A stretch of 64,000 bases of DNA from Bedellia somnulentella (GCA_963576735.1 OY755187.1:6944001-7008000), one strand, 5' to 3'. Positions 21,327 to 43,030 are shown, counted from the stretch's first letter. Program-made: numbers and translations. Notes: generated from the sequence alone by a model not told the origin.

Positions 21327-21855
21327 AGTGGGAGTACATCAACAAATTTAGCATAAGCATAAGCATAAATAAGCATAAACGTTCACGCCGCATATCCCCG
21401 AAGGGGTTGGCAGAGGTACTAATACTTCTGAACATCACGTGACTTTGTCATCTGGTGTTCAGAGTACCCACGTTTTGCATGGACAGTGTACTCACGTGAT
21501 AGGGGGCAGGCCTATCGCCGTTTTGTACGAATACACTGTCACATGACTAAGTCCAACTCAGCCATGTGGGTTTCCTCACGATGTTTTCCCTCACCGTTAA
21601 CAACCATGATAAATTAACCACACATTTGTCTTTAGAAAAGACAAATTGGTGTAGGCCCCGACCTGGGATTTGAACACTAGTCGCTTGCACGTTAACCGAG
21701 TGTTCTACCCACTGGGCTATCACGGCTGGCAAATTTACTGATAGAATTAAAAAAACTTAAGAACGACGGAGTAAAGGGACTTAAGGGACAAGGAGACAAT
21801 TCACTAAGAAGTATATTTTACCTAAATCTAAAAATGTCTATCTTCGAAAAAAAGG
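21327..21855 (+). repeat. Direct repeat copy 1 (partner 23325-24940), SINE inside
   Basis: The block 'gggagtacatcaacaaattta...ctgatagaattaaaaaaacttaagaacgac...aaaaagggtgta' recurs at 23325-24940. This copy carries a SINE-1 insertion at 21350-21730 flanked by (C)AAATTTA. The partner is uninterrupted at that point but carries a transposon further on. The plus strand reads as an open frame in places (TNLLIELKKLKNDGVKG), so the block may derive from a coding element. Confidence 0.75.
21350..21730 (-). repeat. SINE family 1 (minus)
   Basis: A full copy in minus orientation ending 'gccagccgtgatagcccagtggg' on its own strand. The duplication AAATTTA (possibly with a leading C) flanks it. Its tail is a (GCATAA)-like run rather than TATGT. 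Confidence 0.85.
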
Positions 21856-22009
21856 GTGTACAGATCCACATACATTTCTTGGCCGGTAAGGGTAAATAAA
21901 AATTTACCATTATAAGGGAAATAATTTTACATCATTCAGGCTAATTTATTTATGTATTGAAATGTCTTAATAAAACAATTTACATAATATTCATTTAATT
22001 AATAACTAG

Positions 22010-22265
22010 TTACTGTGTAGTGTCGGCTTAGAATAGCACTACCCCATTTCTGCCGGTGGGTGTACGTAAGAGGCGACTAACGGTATTGGGGCTTTTAAGA
22101 GATTTTTGGGCGATGCGGTTGGAGACCCATCACCAATAAACTTTATTTTACCATCTTTACCCCACTCAACTTTCCAAAAGTGCCTGGGAGTTTCTAATTC
22201 TTTAGCTCTGGCTACCCCTTCTAGGGATTTACAGCCGTGAGTATATGTATGTATGCATGTATGTA
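22010..22265 (+). repeat. Repeat family A copy
   Basis: Plus orientation, 'tgtgtagtgtcggcttagaata' to 'gtgagtatatgtatgtatgcatgtatgt'. It is directly preceded by the dispersed repeat shared with 4645-4845. Confidence 0.7.
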
Positions 22266-22429
22266 ATAACTATTATTGTAAGTAAACAAGTTCGTTTTAA
22301 TGTAAGCTAATTATATTTATTTATTTTTGCCCTTGTCTGGTATGTCTACCCGAATGACTGTGTATCCTAAATTTACTAATATTAATAAATTTCTTCGCTT
22401 AATTCCGCTAAATAATACCTGCAGTTTTC

Positions 22430-23107
22430 ATGCAACATGCACTGTGCACCGCCCGCCCTTCCACTTACAAGAAATCGAAAAGCAGACAATGCACCACACA
22501 CACACCCGCAAGCGAAAACCACAGGCAACCACAAACATGCGACGCGTTTCGACTCAACACGAGTCATTGACGAGCAGTTAGTAGACAGTTCGGCAGCTGA
22601 CCACCGAGTGCCGGTCATACGATTTTGCGGTTATATTTATAGGCCAGGCTCCCCACTCCCCCACCCAAAGAACATCAATGACGAGTGACTAAAGTCTGAC
22701 TTCCAACCCGAGCCAGCAAAATGACAGGCGCAACTGTCACTGATACATCTTTTGTATGTATCAGTGACAGTTAGTGACAGTCGCACCCGCCACTCCACCG
22801 ACCCGAACCAAAAATCAGACTATATATTATTGGAAAAAATTGTCAAAAGTGGGGAAACGGTGCAGCCCAGCTGTTCATTCAGCAGTGCAACGGAATTATC
22901 ATTATCATATCTGGAGATTTCAAGTTTCTCTAAAAGACATAATCTTAATCCCTTATTACAAGTATGTAAAATCTCCAGATTATGATTATCGGGGAGAACG
23001 TGTCCAGTATCCAATAGATGTTTCGCAAAATGAGACCTTTCTGGATGGTCGTTTCTGAATGCTGCCACGTGCTCCCCGTATCTTGTTAGAAAACCTCTAC
23101 CAGTTTG
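22430..23107 (-). pseudogene. Penelope-like element 3' fragment with GIY-YIG nuclease
   Basis: On the minus strand, coming out of the assembly gap, the frame reads QTGRGFLTRYGEH then AAFRNDHPERSHFAKHLLDTGH. That is the core of a GIY-YIG endonuclease domain downstream of the YIG motif, with the conserved Arg and the FAKHLL..GH helix. Penelope-like retroelements carry exactly this domain after the reverse transcriptase. After NLEILHTCNKGLRLCLLEKLEI the frame ends at about 22820. The GIY and YIG motifs and the RT would lie in or beyond the gap. The remaining sequence to about 22430 (shadow frames only) is probably the element's 3' tail. Confidence 0.65.
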
Positions 23108-23307
23108 NNNNNNNNNNNNNNNNNNNNNNNNNNNNNNNNNNNNNNNNNNNNNNNNNNNNNNNNNNNNNNNNNNNNNNNNNNNNNNNNNNNNNNNNNNNNN
23201 NNNNNNNNNNNNNNNNNNNNNNNNNNNNNNNNNNNNNNNNNNNNNNNNNNNNNNNNNNNNNNNNNNNNNNNNNNNNNNNNNNNNNNNNNNNNNNNNNNNN
23301 NNNNNNN
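23108..23307. other. Assembly gap (200 N)
   Basis: Exactly 200 unknown bases; a round number suggests a placeholder gap of unestimated length. It sits between the Penelope-like fragment and the second copy of the local direct repeat, so repeat collapse is a likely cause. Confidence 0.99.
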
Positions 23308-23368
23308 ATAATTTACCTTAGGAAACTTGGGAGTACATCAACAAATTTACTGATAGAATTAAAAAAAC

Positions 23369-24808
23369 CTTTGACTATGAACACTATAGACAGAGTCATA
23401 ATGCAACGGGAGAGTACCTCTTTTAGATAGCAATACTTTTCCCTGTAATGTTGCGATCACTAGAAAACAATTACCCCAAAATACTATAATCACCATTCTA
23501 AAAGCTACTTTTTAATTTTAAATTGATTACGTCAATTTATTGTTACGTCGTTTTATTTATTGTAAAGGTTTACTGTTTACTATATTATTTCCTGCAATCA
23601 TATAATTATACATACTTGCTCCTAGTATTATACAATCTTTTTTTGTTTAATTTTACCATTTATACTGATGTTTAATACACCGTGAAATCTAAAGCATTGT
23701 ACTAACTATCAGGGATGAATCTTGCCATGATTACGAATAAATTTTTGTACGGGACTAACTTTGTTACTGGACAAAAAAAAACAGCTGTTCCATAAGTGCA
23801 AGTTATGTAAATATCATACGGGTAATCATGGGTATAGTGGGGTCTATGTTTGTATTTTGAAAAATAAAAGACAGCACTATTTTGTACATGAGTTTTATTG
23901 CATTATTTACTATTGACCTTTAAACAAAATCAGTTTCGTGTGAAAATTTCGAATTCATTCGTCTATTTCAGTCACATTTTTCAAAAGATGATGTATTCGT
24001 ACATCTAAGTATTTTATATTTGGTTGATTTCCAATTGCATCTTCCAGTGGCCGCAATCCATTGTTCTCGTAGATTCGCGTCTTTAGGAAAACTGTAATGA
24101 ATACGAAGAAATTAAATAAATATAACAAATTTATTACTTACTAATTCCGTAGATAACAATTGGAAATCATTCAGCGTCGCTATAGCGCGACAAAATTCAT
24201 AATATACTCGCTCATTAACATCAGTTTACTAATTTGAAAATTTTACCCTAACGACAGGGTAGGATGAAAACGTGAATTATGGGAACACTGAGATACTGCA
24301 TATTTTTAGGTTATGCTATTAAAAAATTGCTCAAAATAACTAAAGAAAATGCTAGTAATCTAGTTCAACGTAATTAACATTTGAATCACTTTTTTTCTGA
24401 TCGCGCAATGTATTTATTATGTATTTATCTGTAGAAAAACATTAAAAAACTCACTCACTTGTGGAAAGTCAATCCTTCGATGTGTTTTTCGCTGTGGCTT
24501 CCGCAGCCAAGCACGCTACCCCCAACCATACCTCACTAAACAATAACTTAATTAATGGAGTCTCTTTTGTCACAATAACAATATACAAATGAATAAAATC
24601 TTTCTCAAAATCAAAAGAAAACTAAAATCGCTCACAAGTCGCTTTGTTTGTCACAATTTAAAAGTGTGACATCAACAAACCGGGTTACGCGATAGAGATG
24701 ACAATAAAGTTTTGTGTCTCTTTTTAACATATAAGAACTTAAATAAGGGCTTCTCTTTTTAAAATGGATGACGTAACATCGCTTTGTCTATAGTGTTCAT
24801 AGTCAAAG
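23369..24808 (-). mobile_element. THAP-encoding DNA transposon, internally deleted, 8-bp TSD
   Basis: Inverted ends CTTTGACTATGAACACTATA (23369) and its complement ending at 24808 match over at least 24 bp. AAAAAAAC is duplicated on both sides (23361-23368 and 24809-24816). The paralogous copy at 21.7 kb shows the uninterrupted site. The 1440-bp interior encodes only a THAP zinc finger (next entry). A THAP domain plus 8-bp duplication fits the P superfamily; Kolobok also uses THAP but duplicates TTAA. The catalytic part is missing. Confidence 0.75.
23968..24529 (-). pseudogene. THAP-domain N-terminus of a transposase (two exons)
   Basis: Exon 1 (24459-24529) starts MVGGSVLGCGSHSEKH..GLTFH and ends at a good donor (gtgagt). 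Exon 2 (23968-24091), after 'attacag', continues in phase with FPKDANLREQWIAATGR.NW..TKYK, the THAP signature (FP-D--L---W, then W-P-KY). Translation stops after 40 residues of exon 2. One THAP zinc ligand is missing: the first Cys of C-x4-C reads Ser or Gly here. THAP domains bind DNA, here presumably the transposon ends. Whether it is expressed is unknown. Confidence 0.6.
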
Positions 24809-25053
24809 AAAAAAACTTAAGAACGACAGAGTAAAGGGACTTAAGCTGACTTAAGGGACAAGGAGACAATTCACTAAGAAGTATATTTTACCTAAATCTA
24901 AAAATGTAACTATCTTCGAAAAAAAGGGTGTAACTTAAATTTAAATGTTTTGTGCTACCATAGCTGTCACAGGCCAATTTATTAGAACGGCACAAGGAAA
25001 ACTGGACTAAACTGGCGTTACTGGAAAATACAACAGACGAAAGCATTTAAAGC

Positions 25054-25195
25054 ACCCTAGAAAGACTGACGCGCAAAGGATTCGGAGTGTCTGTGACCAT
25101 GTCCGGGCATTTCAACCAGTTGAGTCCCATTACGCCAGAAAGAGCAGCAACAAATTGTATCTAGATAATTCATTGAGATTTGCAAAGATGTTTAC
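25054..25195 (+). pseudogene. Fragment of an arthropod transposon-associated protein
   Basis: One open plus-strand frame reads AQRIRSVCDHVRAFQPVESH then YARKSSNKLYLDNSLRFAKM. The pattern V--H---F--VESHY-R--S-K-YLD--L---KM recurs in a family of multi-copy insect and cnidarian proteins that I recall only as uncharacterised. No start, end or catalytic motif is in this piece. Confidence 0.4.
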
Positions 25196-25199
25196 TATT

Positions 25200-27115
25200 A
25201 TTTTATTCATCATTACAAAAACATTATACATTTCGACCTATCCTAGTAAGCCCCGTAGGGCCTGTAACAGGACAGCGTCGGTCCTCCGTTTCGTGGCATA
25301 GTGTGGTAACATATTTATTTCATAATCATTATTATTACAAATTTACATTATTAACAATTTTAATTTCATTTTATATATTACTTTTCTCAATATCTGTAAA
25401 ATGTACATTTTTAGTTATATTAAAATAAAATTATATTAATATTCTGTAGAATTAATACTTGAATGTTAACAAGAAAAAAAAAGAAAAATAAAGAAAAAAA
25501 TTAAATTAAACATTTTAAATTTTAAGCTATTTTATTACTAACAAGTTAATAATTACCATAAAAAAAATAATAATATATTAAGTGTACAAAATCAACCGTG
25601 TGTTTTGTGTGAGTGAATATGTTTGTGTGTGTGTTTGTTTGTGATAGTATGTGTGTGTATATGTGAATGTGTGTTTAAGTGTGTGACATTACTAAGTTAT
25701 TTAGCAGTTACATAATATTTTCTCAGTTTCATCGTATTGCATACTCTTAAGATACTTCACTACTGATATTTTGCACTCACGTTTAGACTATGTACAAAGA
25801 GTGGCCAGAGTTAAATAACTACAGCAATCAAGCAGAAAATGGGCGACAATACCGAACAATAAATAATGACAACATGACTGCTACATTTTTGTTTCGAAAA
25901 TAATGCTACTACCTAGGAATAACAAGATAATAATAAAATTATTATCATAAAATACGACGTCGACCACAGAGAACACAATTGAACCAAATTGAAAGTGTGC
26001 TGAAAAAGGCAGGCGACCGAAGTATGAAGAATAAAAGAGCATGTATGAAAATATTGATGGATGTAACCAAAAACTTAGAGAGGTTTGTCAGGATCCTACG
26101 AAGTGGCGATCGATAGTCTCTGCCCACCCCAATGGGAACTAATGGCGTGAGTATATGTATGTATGTATTTTCATATAACGAAATACTTTAATTTCATTGT
26201 TTATTATTACGAGTAACATAAGACTGCTGAGTAAAGTACACAAGTCACTATAACATACATAGTTAATACTTATTATTGTCCATTTGTTTAGACCCCAGAA
26301 TGCCATAAAGTATTAATTATTTTCAAAATTTTCCGTTACATTTATAAATATATTTTTATTAGATAATTTTATTTTAAGTTAGGAAAGAATTTATTCTAAG
26401 ATAGTTTTTTTTTCATACCTCAGTCATGCTAATGCAAGCTATATTTGTTTTTATTATTTTAGTGTGCCTGTTAATTATTACAGTGTATGTTTTGCTACTA
26501 TACAATAAAAAAAAAGAATCAAAAACCCTGCTATTTTCTTGGTAGAAAAGAAACTTCATGTCCGCATTCAACCTCCTTCATACATTAAAAATTAATGTAT
26601 CTGAGGAAAAATACTATCGAATGTACAAAATTTTGTTAAAACGTGACGAAGAATATTATTGTAATTACTTACCATACTTAGGCGATTGCAAATGACCTAG
26701 AATAACATCGAATCTGCCACATTCGATAAAACGCCGCCTAATATTGACGGGGTATAACATTGAAAATGAAATATCTTGAAAAACATTATATATTTAAAGT
26801 AACACATTAAGTAATTAAATTAAGGATAAAATAGTCATGGAATTTCAAGTATTGTATTTCACTAAATGTTAGTATTTACTTTTAAACCGATCGTGTATAA
26901 GGTGTCTAAAAAAATATCTTTTCGTGTGTCTTGGAGATTTTATTATTTAACTAATAAAATAGCTGGCACAGCAAAATTTATTAAAAAATATTGTTACCTT
27001 TCTATTTCTCATGAGAATTAAAATTTACTCAGACCCTTTTTGAAGTTGAGTAGAGAAAAATCGGTGAGTAAATCATGGTGGTATTAAAATGATGATAAAG
27101 TATCTTGTAAAATAC
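25200..27115. other. Mostly AT-rich sequence; repeat B copy at 25990-26165
   Basis: Contains TG-rich low-complexity sequence (about 25605-25680) and a family B tail ('gagaggtttgtcaggatcctacgaagtggcgatcg', ending in (TATG)n at about 26165). No gene seen on either strand. Confidence 0.5.
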
Positions 27116-27119
27116 GTAC

Positions 27120-27352
27120 ATACTTACATAATACTCACGGCTATAAATCCCAAGAAGCCAGAGCTAAGGAATAAAAAATTCTCAGCCACTTTTGGAAGTT
27201 GAGTGGGGAAAAGATGGTAAAAATAAAAGTTTTTGGTGATGGGTCTCCAACCGCATCGCCCAAAAATCCAGTAAAAAGCCCCAATCACCTTAGTCGCTTC
27301 TTACGACACCCGTGGGTAGAAAGGGGTAGCAACATTCTAAGCCAGCACTACA
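27120..27352 (-). repeat. Repeat family A copy
   Basis: Minus orientation, 'acatacttacataatactcacggctataaatccc' to 'gccagcactacacggta'. The nearby 199-bp frame on the plus strand is a shadow within this repeat. Confidence 0.65.
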
Positions 27353-27539
27353 CGGTATCTTATCTTGTAAATAACTTCAAAAGCCCCAAACCAAAATTCC
27401 TTAAACGATGCGCGGGTAGAAAATATTTGCGCTATGTTACGCCCACCCCACCCCACACTATTAAGCGACTGGCATCTTATTACACTTATATTATTTATAT
27501 GAATCTCTATAACGTAGTAATCTCTATATAGTTTGTGGA

Positions 27540-27984
27540 TAGTACTTCCATGGATACTTTACTCAGCGTTGCCAGAATTTGTGTTACACGCACAATGAAG
27601 AATCGTGAAATTCATTCAATCGCGTGTATTTCTCCAATCCCGCAGGATTAGGTGACGAGCTTTTATTAAGTATAAAAGACGTATCGTGAAAAAATGATGT
27701 TGATAGACCCGACTAATGTTGACGTTAATTATGGGCGCGGGCTTTTTTCGATATGTCACTTTTCTAGGGAAAGGGAAAATGGATAATGTTACTTTTTGAG
27801 CTGTCTCATGTTTTATTTCACTTTGACTAGACTATCTGCCACTGGCAACACTGAGACTGACTTTACTTTCTATATCGTCTGCATCTATCATCATCATCAT
27901 CCGACAGGACAAACACATAAAAGACAGTGCAGTGAAAAACAAATAGATATACACGCATCAGCTTAAAGCTGCTAGTGTATCATA
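27540..27984 (+). promoter_or_regulatory. Likely RNF121 upstream region, displaced by R4 insertion
   Basis: Unique-looking sequence between the family A repeat and the R4-like element. The true promoter cannot be pinpointed. If transcription starts here, the R4 element lies within the 5' UTR or first intron; if it starts in 30342-30527, the promoter is compact. No TATA box or initiator stands out. Confidence 0.2.
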
Positions 27985-27993
27985 AATAATAAT

Positions 27994-30332
27994 TGATCAC
28001 GAAGAGGGCCGATGGTTCGAGGCGGTCGAGGGAGCGTGCGAGCCCATAGCGCCCATGAACCCCGTCAACATATCCGAGGAGGATGTGGTGGCTGCGATCC
28101 GTAAGGCTCCGAACTGGAAAAGTCCGGGGCCGGACGGATTGCACCATTACTGGTTGAAGGGGTTCACGCGCTGTCACGCTACTCTCGCCCGTCAGTTCCA
28201 AAGCGCCCTCGAGAGTGGGACGCTCCCGAACTTCTTAACTACTGGGGTCACTCATTTAGCTCCAAAGAGCGATGCTACCGCGGATCCATCACAATACCGC
28301 CCCATTACTTGTCTTTGTACAATTTACAAGACCTTGACATCCGTTCTGAGCTCCAAGATTACTCTACACATTGTTGATAACAATGTGATATCTGGAGCTC
28401 AGAACGGATGTAGGGGCGGTAGTCGCGGTAGCAAGGAGCTACTCCTCATCGATGCGGTCGTAGGCCAACTGGTCAAACGCAACCGTCGGAACTTCTCCGC
28501 TGGCTGGATAGACTACAGGAAGGCGTTCGATTCGGTACCTCATACATGGCTCATGAGGGTCCTCGAGCTGTACAAAATTGATAGTACAGTTCGACACTTC
28601 CTCGGGCAGTGTATGGGGTGCTGGAGAACGATCCTGAGTTTAGACGGTCAGCGGATGACGGATGCGAATGACCAAATTGATATAAGGCGAGGGATTTTCC
28701 AGGGCGATTGCCTGAGTCCAGTTTGGTTTTGCTTGGCCCTGAATCCTCTAAGTACACTCTTGGAGAATTCAGGGACAGGTTTTCAGTTTCGGAGAGGCGG
28801 ACCACGCTTGCCTCATCTCCTTTACATGGATGACCTGAAGCTTTACGCCCCCACGGCTGACAGATTGGCGGAGCTACTGACGATCACTAATGATTTCAGT
28901 GGTTCCGTCAAGATGGAGCTCGGGGTCGATAAGTGTGCGGTCATTCATGTTGAGAAGGGGCATGTCGTGCACTCTGATGGTGTCGATGTCGGCACCAATC
29001 ATTTGAGGGCACTCTCCGAGGCTGAAACATACCGGTATCTGGGCATGTCACAAACCATCGGTGTGAAGGTGACAGACGTGAAACAGGGTGTTTGCGAGGA
29101 GTTTTATGAATGACTGAAAAGTGTGCTTAATAGCTACTTATCAGGCGTTAATAAAATCCGAGCCATTAACTCCTGGGTCATGCCTGTACTGATGTACACG
29201 TTTGGCGTGCTCAGATGGACTCAGTCCGAACTAGACGCTCTGGACAGACGAGTCCGCACGACGATGACCTCTCATCGAATGCATCATCCGAGATCGTCGG
29301 TTATGAGGTTGTATATCCCGCGGAAGTGTGGTGGTCGAGGCCTCTTGAGTGCCAAAACCATGCACAACCGCGAGGTATGCAACCTCAGAAACTATTTTTT
29401 GACGATGACGGATGATAGTATTCGGGGAGAGGTGGTCGCTAGTGATAAAGGACTGACTCCCTTATCGTTGGCCTCACATGATTGGCGAACCCCGGAGGTA
29501 CTTAGCACCTCTGATCGGGAGTCCGTATGGAAAGAGAAGGAGCTGCACGGGAGGTTTTACAAGGTACTTCACGAACCTTTCGTGGACCGTAAAGCCTCCC
29601 TGCATTGGCTGCGTTTCGGGGACCTCTTTAAGGGAAATCGAAGGTTTTGTCTGTGCAATACAGGACCAGGTTATCAAGACGCGGAACTATCGGAAATACA
29701 TCCTAAAGGACGGTACCACAGACATCTGTCGAGCATGTGGCCGTCCCGGAGAGTCACTTAGGCATGTTATTTCCGGTTGTTCGGCTCTTGCTAACACTGA
29801 GTACTTGCATAGACACAACCAAGCAGCCAAAATCCTACATCAGAGCCAAAATCTATTGGGACCGATCCGTTATCACGGACAGGACTATTCTAGCGAATAA
29901 GCCTGATATCGTGGTATGGGATCGGTCGCAGTCGAGGGTATTTCTAGTGGATGTCACTATCCCTCATGACGAGGGTCTCGTGAAAGCCGACACCGAGAAG
30001 CGTCGGAAATATCTCGATCTGGCTCACGAGATCACCGACATGTGGGGTGTGACTTCGACAGAAATAATCCCAATTGTTTTGTCCGCGAACGGGTTAATTC
30101 CAACCAGCCTCGCGACCAACTTGAGGCGGTTGGATTTCTGTGGCGTGTCGGTTCCAGCACAAATGCAGAAAGCGGTGCTGCTCGATACGGCTCGGATCGT
30201 CCGTCGGTTCTTGAACCTGACTCCCTGACCCCGACCGACTGTTCTTTTGTCGGGGAGTACCGCCTCTCCCATTTAAAATTTATATTTTCTTTTTCGGCCA
30301 TGGGAGAGGCGAGGAACTAAAAGTAATGCCAG
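27994..30332 (+). mobile_element. R4/Dong-like non-LTR retrotransposon, 5'-truncated
   Basis: The element lies between two identical AATAATAAT tracts (27985-27993 and 30333-30341), that is, in a TAA run, the target known for the Dong (R4 clade) elements of Lepidoptera. Coding sequence is open from the first base, so the copy is 5'-truncated. The 3' UTR after the stop holds two perfect stem-loops: CCCCGAC/GTCGGGG (30229-30255) and CGCCTCTCCCA/TGGGAGAGGCG (30261-30311). It lies about 200 bp upstream of the RNF121 start codon, in the same orientation. Confidence 0.75.
27995..30228 (+). pseudogene. Reverse transcriptase-endonuclease ORF, R4/Dong-like (broken)
   Basis: The RT region shows KSPGPDGLHHYWLK, CLCTIYKTLT, GWIDYRKAFDSVPH (motif A), RRGIFQGDCLSP (motif B) and LLYMDDLKLYA (catalytic YMDD). 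An in-frame TGA at 29111-29113 truncates it. The frame then continues (AINSWVMPVLMYTFGVLRW) until a frameshift near 29635, then reads CRACGRPGESLRHVISGC, a C-x2-C..H-x4-C zinc knuckle. After a second shift/deletion near 29850-29880 it reads KPDIVVWDRS then VFLVDVTIPHDEGLVKA...EKRRKYLDLAHEI, the PD-(D/E)XK-like endonuclease (PD..D..K) typical of site-specific R2/R4-type elements. It ends at TGA 30228. One stop and two frame changes make it inactive, but the domain order is complete. Confidence 0.8.
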
Positions 30333-30527
30333 AATAATAATCTCTTTATAGTCTGTGATCGTCTGTGACTTTACTCTGTGGACTTTACCTTTTTTACTAT
30401 CTGAACTGTGTGTGTGTGTGTACTTTTGTAATTTAATTTATCAATTTTTATCAAATGACACAAATCAAACATCTAATAAAATAATTTATGAATAAAATGT
30501 GTATGTAGATAAACACAACCTTTTACA

Positions 30528-40943
<10,416 letters not shown>

Positions 40944-41029
40944 GTGTTAATTTAATTTATTATACGTTTTCATGGTTATATTAAAGACCTCACAAAGGAA
41001 ATATAGCTTAATATGCTGTTTTTCACTTC

Positions 41030-41800
41030 TTTCATCATTAGTTCACATAGGTATAGGCAGTGAGTGTCTATTGTGCAGACAAAATCACCTCCCGTAGTAC
41101 AAGTAACTATATGAGGTAAGTATCGTGATATACTACTAGATCAATCATCTGTAACAGTCATCTGGAAGCCTATTACATAGCCATTTTTGCGGCGCGGGTA
41201 TTTGGGTATTGTGTCGTTCGTAGATATAACTGATATAACTCCAATTTGCTGGTGTTAAGAAACAGTTGCTTCTAATGGGTATTGCATTGCATCTCAAGTA
41301 TCTTAGTTCAAGTAGGATGGCGGGTGTTTCGTTAAGAGGCTTCGGATAAATATTTAGTGACGGCTCAATTCTCCTAAAATTTTTAAACCTCTTAAGTTCT
41401 TCGCGCAGGGTCTTCAGTTGTTGAGCTAACCTTTGCAAGTTGTCGTTTGACACAGGTTCTCCTTTTCATTTCTTTTCCTTCTCTCGTCTCGTCGGCTTCG
41501 GTATCTGCACAATTTATCCGCTAACAATGTTCTGTAATTCAGCCAGCGTTAAGATGTATTTTGCGGTCACCCCTATCTTTAAACTGACCTTCTTGTACAA
41601 AACCCAAGAGTTTATTACTGCCATATGTAGCAAATGGTAAAAAAGCTTTGTCGTCCACTTTCGGGGTTTCATGCAAATACGATAACAGCCTAGAAAACTG
41701 ACCATCAAGTCCATCCTTTCCATGCGGGCATTATATTCTTTGATGATTTGCGGGTATGTGATCTGAACACTTTTTTTTGTTTAAAAAAGTAAAAAAAACT
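41030..41800. other. Downstream flank of RNF121; no gene recognised
   Basis: 41145-41453 (minus) and 41440-41640 (plus) are open but show no motif I recognise. The minus strand (LAQQLKTLREELKRFKNF) has a short coiled-coil-like stretch; a decayed retroelement protein is possible. Confidence 0.3.
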
Positions 41801-41804
41801 TAAG

Positions 41805-42045
41805 AAAAAGTGGCAAAGGAATAAGAAATTCCTTAGCCACTTTTGGGAAGTTGGGTGGGGAAAAGAAAAATTCGGAGGTAGGAAATGCAAACACTACTTA
41901 AACGTGTAAAAGAAATAAAGGATAGTAGAATTTCGCGCTGGCAGCCATTGACACGGTAGCTCAATTGGTCGCGGTCGAGGTCACGGGTTCGATTCCCGCC
42001 TGTGTCGAAATTTTTCTTTCCTTTATTTATTCTTTATTCATTATT
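41805..42045 (+). repeat. Family A fragment followed by SINE-2 copy
   Basis: A short family A piece ('ggaataagaaattccttagccacttttggg', 41817-41870) is followed by a SINE-2 copy (about 41905-42045) with 'acacggtagctcaattgg' and 'cgggttcgattcccgcctgtgtcgaaa'. Confidence 0.65.
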
Positions 42046-42594
42046 CTTTATTCATTGGGGAAAAGATGGTGAAGTAAATCGTAAAGAAAAAAAATTCAAA
42101 AGTATTATAAAATCTTTTAATTTTTCAAACATGTCTATAATAAACTATCATCATTTTTAATTTTTATTGTACAAAAATCAGCTGTGGTGTATATAAAAAG
42201 ATAAGCAGTCTTTCGTCTGCTGCACATTATTTGCCCTTGTTTTTGGTAGTAATAATTATGGTTTTGTATTAGCTTGCATAGTCCGGTTTTCTTACATAGA
42301 TAAATATATGGTACAGACTCAGGTGATACAGGTCAAATCACTGCAGAATATAATCATTTTATTTTTGAAATCTCACATTTAGAGTTTGATTAGCGACAGT
42401 TTTGCCAACAAGTCAAGAACCTATGTTGCCCAATTTTCAAAGCTTGAGTAGCCTAAGTAGCCCAAACCCGAAACTAAAATAAAAACCACTTTTTACTTTT
42501 GTATTTATATTATAACTTCCTGTACATACAATAAAATCAGTACTTAACACTTAAACCCTACAAGTCTTTTAAACTAGAGTACTTACTTACTTAT

Positions 42595-43030
42595 ACTCAC
42601 GCCCATTGTTCCCATTGGGGTAGGCAGAAGAATAAAAGAGCATGTATGAGAAGATTGATAAATGTATCAGAAGCAAGAGAGATTTGCCTGGATCGTACAA
42701 ACTAGAGTCTGAAGTTATTTAAAGAAAATAAAAGTATCAAAACGTTTTAATTGTTAGCGTACTATGTTTTAAAGTTAAAGAAAGAAAAAAAATATAAAAT
42801 TAGCGTGTCCATAGGCTCATTAGCCAGACTCTAAAACATTATTCTGCTTGATCTGCTGCGAGCAATGGAAGTTGATTGGAGAAAAGATGATAATTATAAA
42901 TATTTTTAGTGACTGGTCTCCAACCACATCGCCCAAAAATCACTTAAAAGCCCCTATTACCTTAGTCGCCTGTTATGATCACCCACGGGCAGAAATGGGG
43001 TAGTGTTATTCTAAGCCGACACTACACGGC
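42595..43030. repeat. Family B and family A copies
   Basis: 42595-42700 joins the inverse of a family B end ('actcacgcccattgttcccattggggtaggcag') to a forward body piece ('gaataaaagagcatgtatgagaag'). 42850-43030 is a minus family A copy ending 'gccgacactacacggca'. Confidence 0.6.

Larger units (their letters stand above)
23325..24940 (+). repeat. Direct repeat copy 2, interrupted by THAP transposon
   Basis: Partner of 21327-21855. It is split at 'gaattaaaaaaac' by the element at 23369-24808 and resumes 'ttaagaacgac.gagtaaaggg' at about 24817. Compared with copy 1 it has an extra 'ctgacttaag' (about 24845) and 'aac' (about 24907). Confidence 0.75.

Noticed and set aside
23059..23430. 123-codon open frame across the gap
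   Set aside because: It exists only because N bases translate without stops.
28551..28805. Minus-strand open frame inside the R4-like RT
   Set aside because: Antisense shadow of the plus-strand RT motifs.
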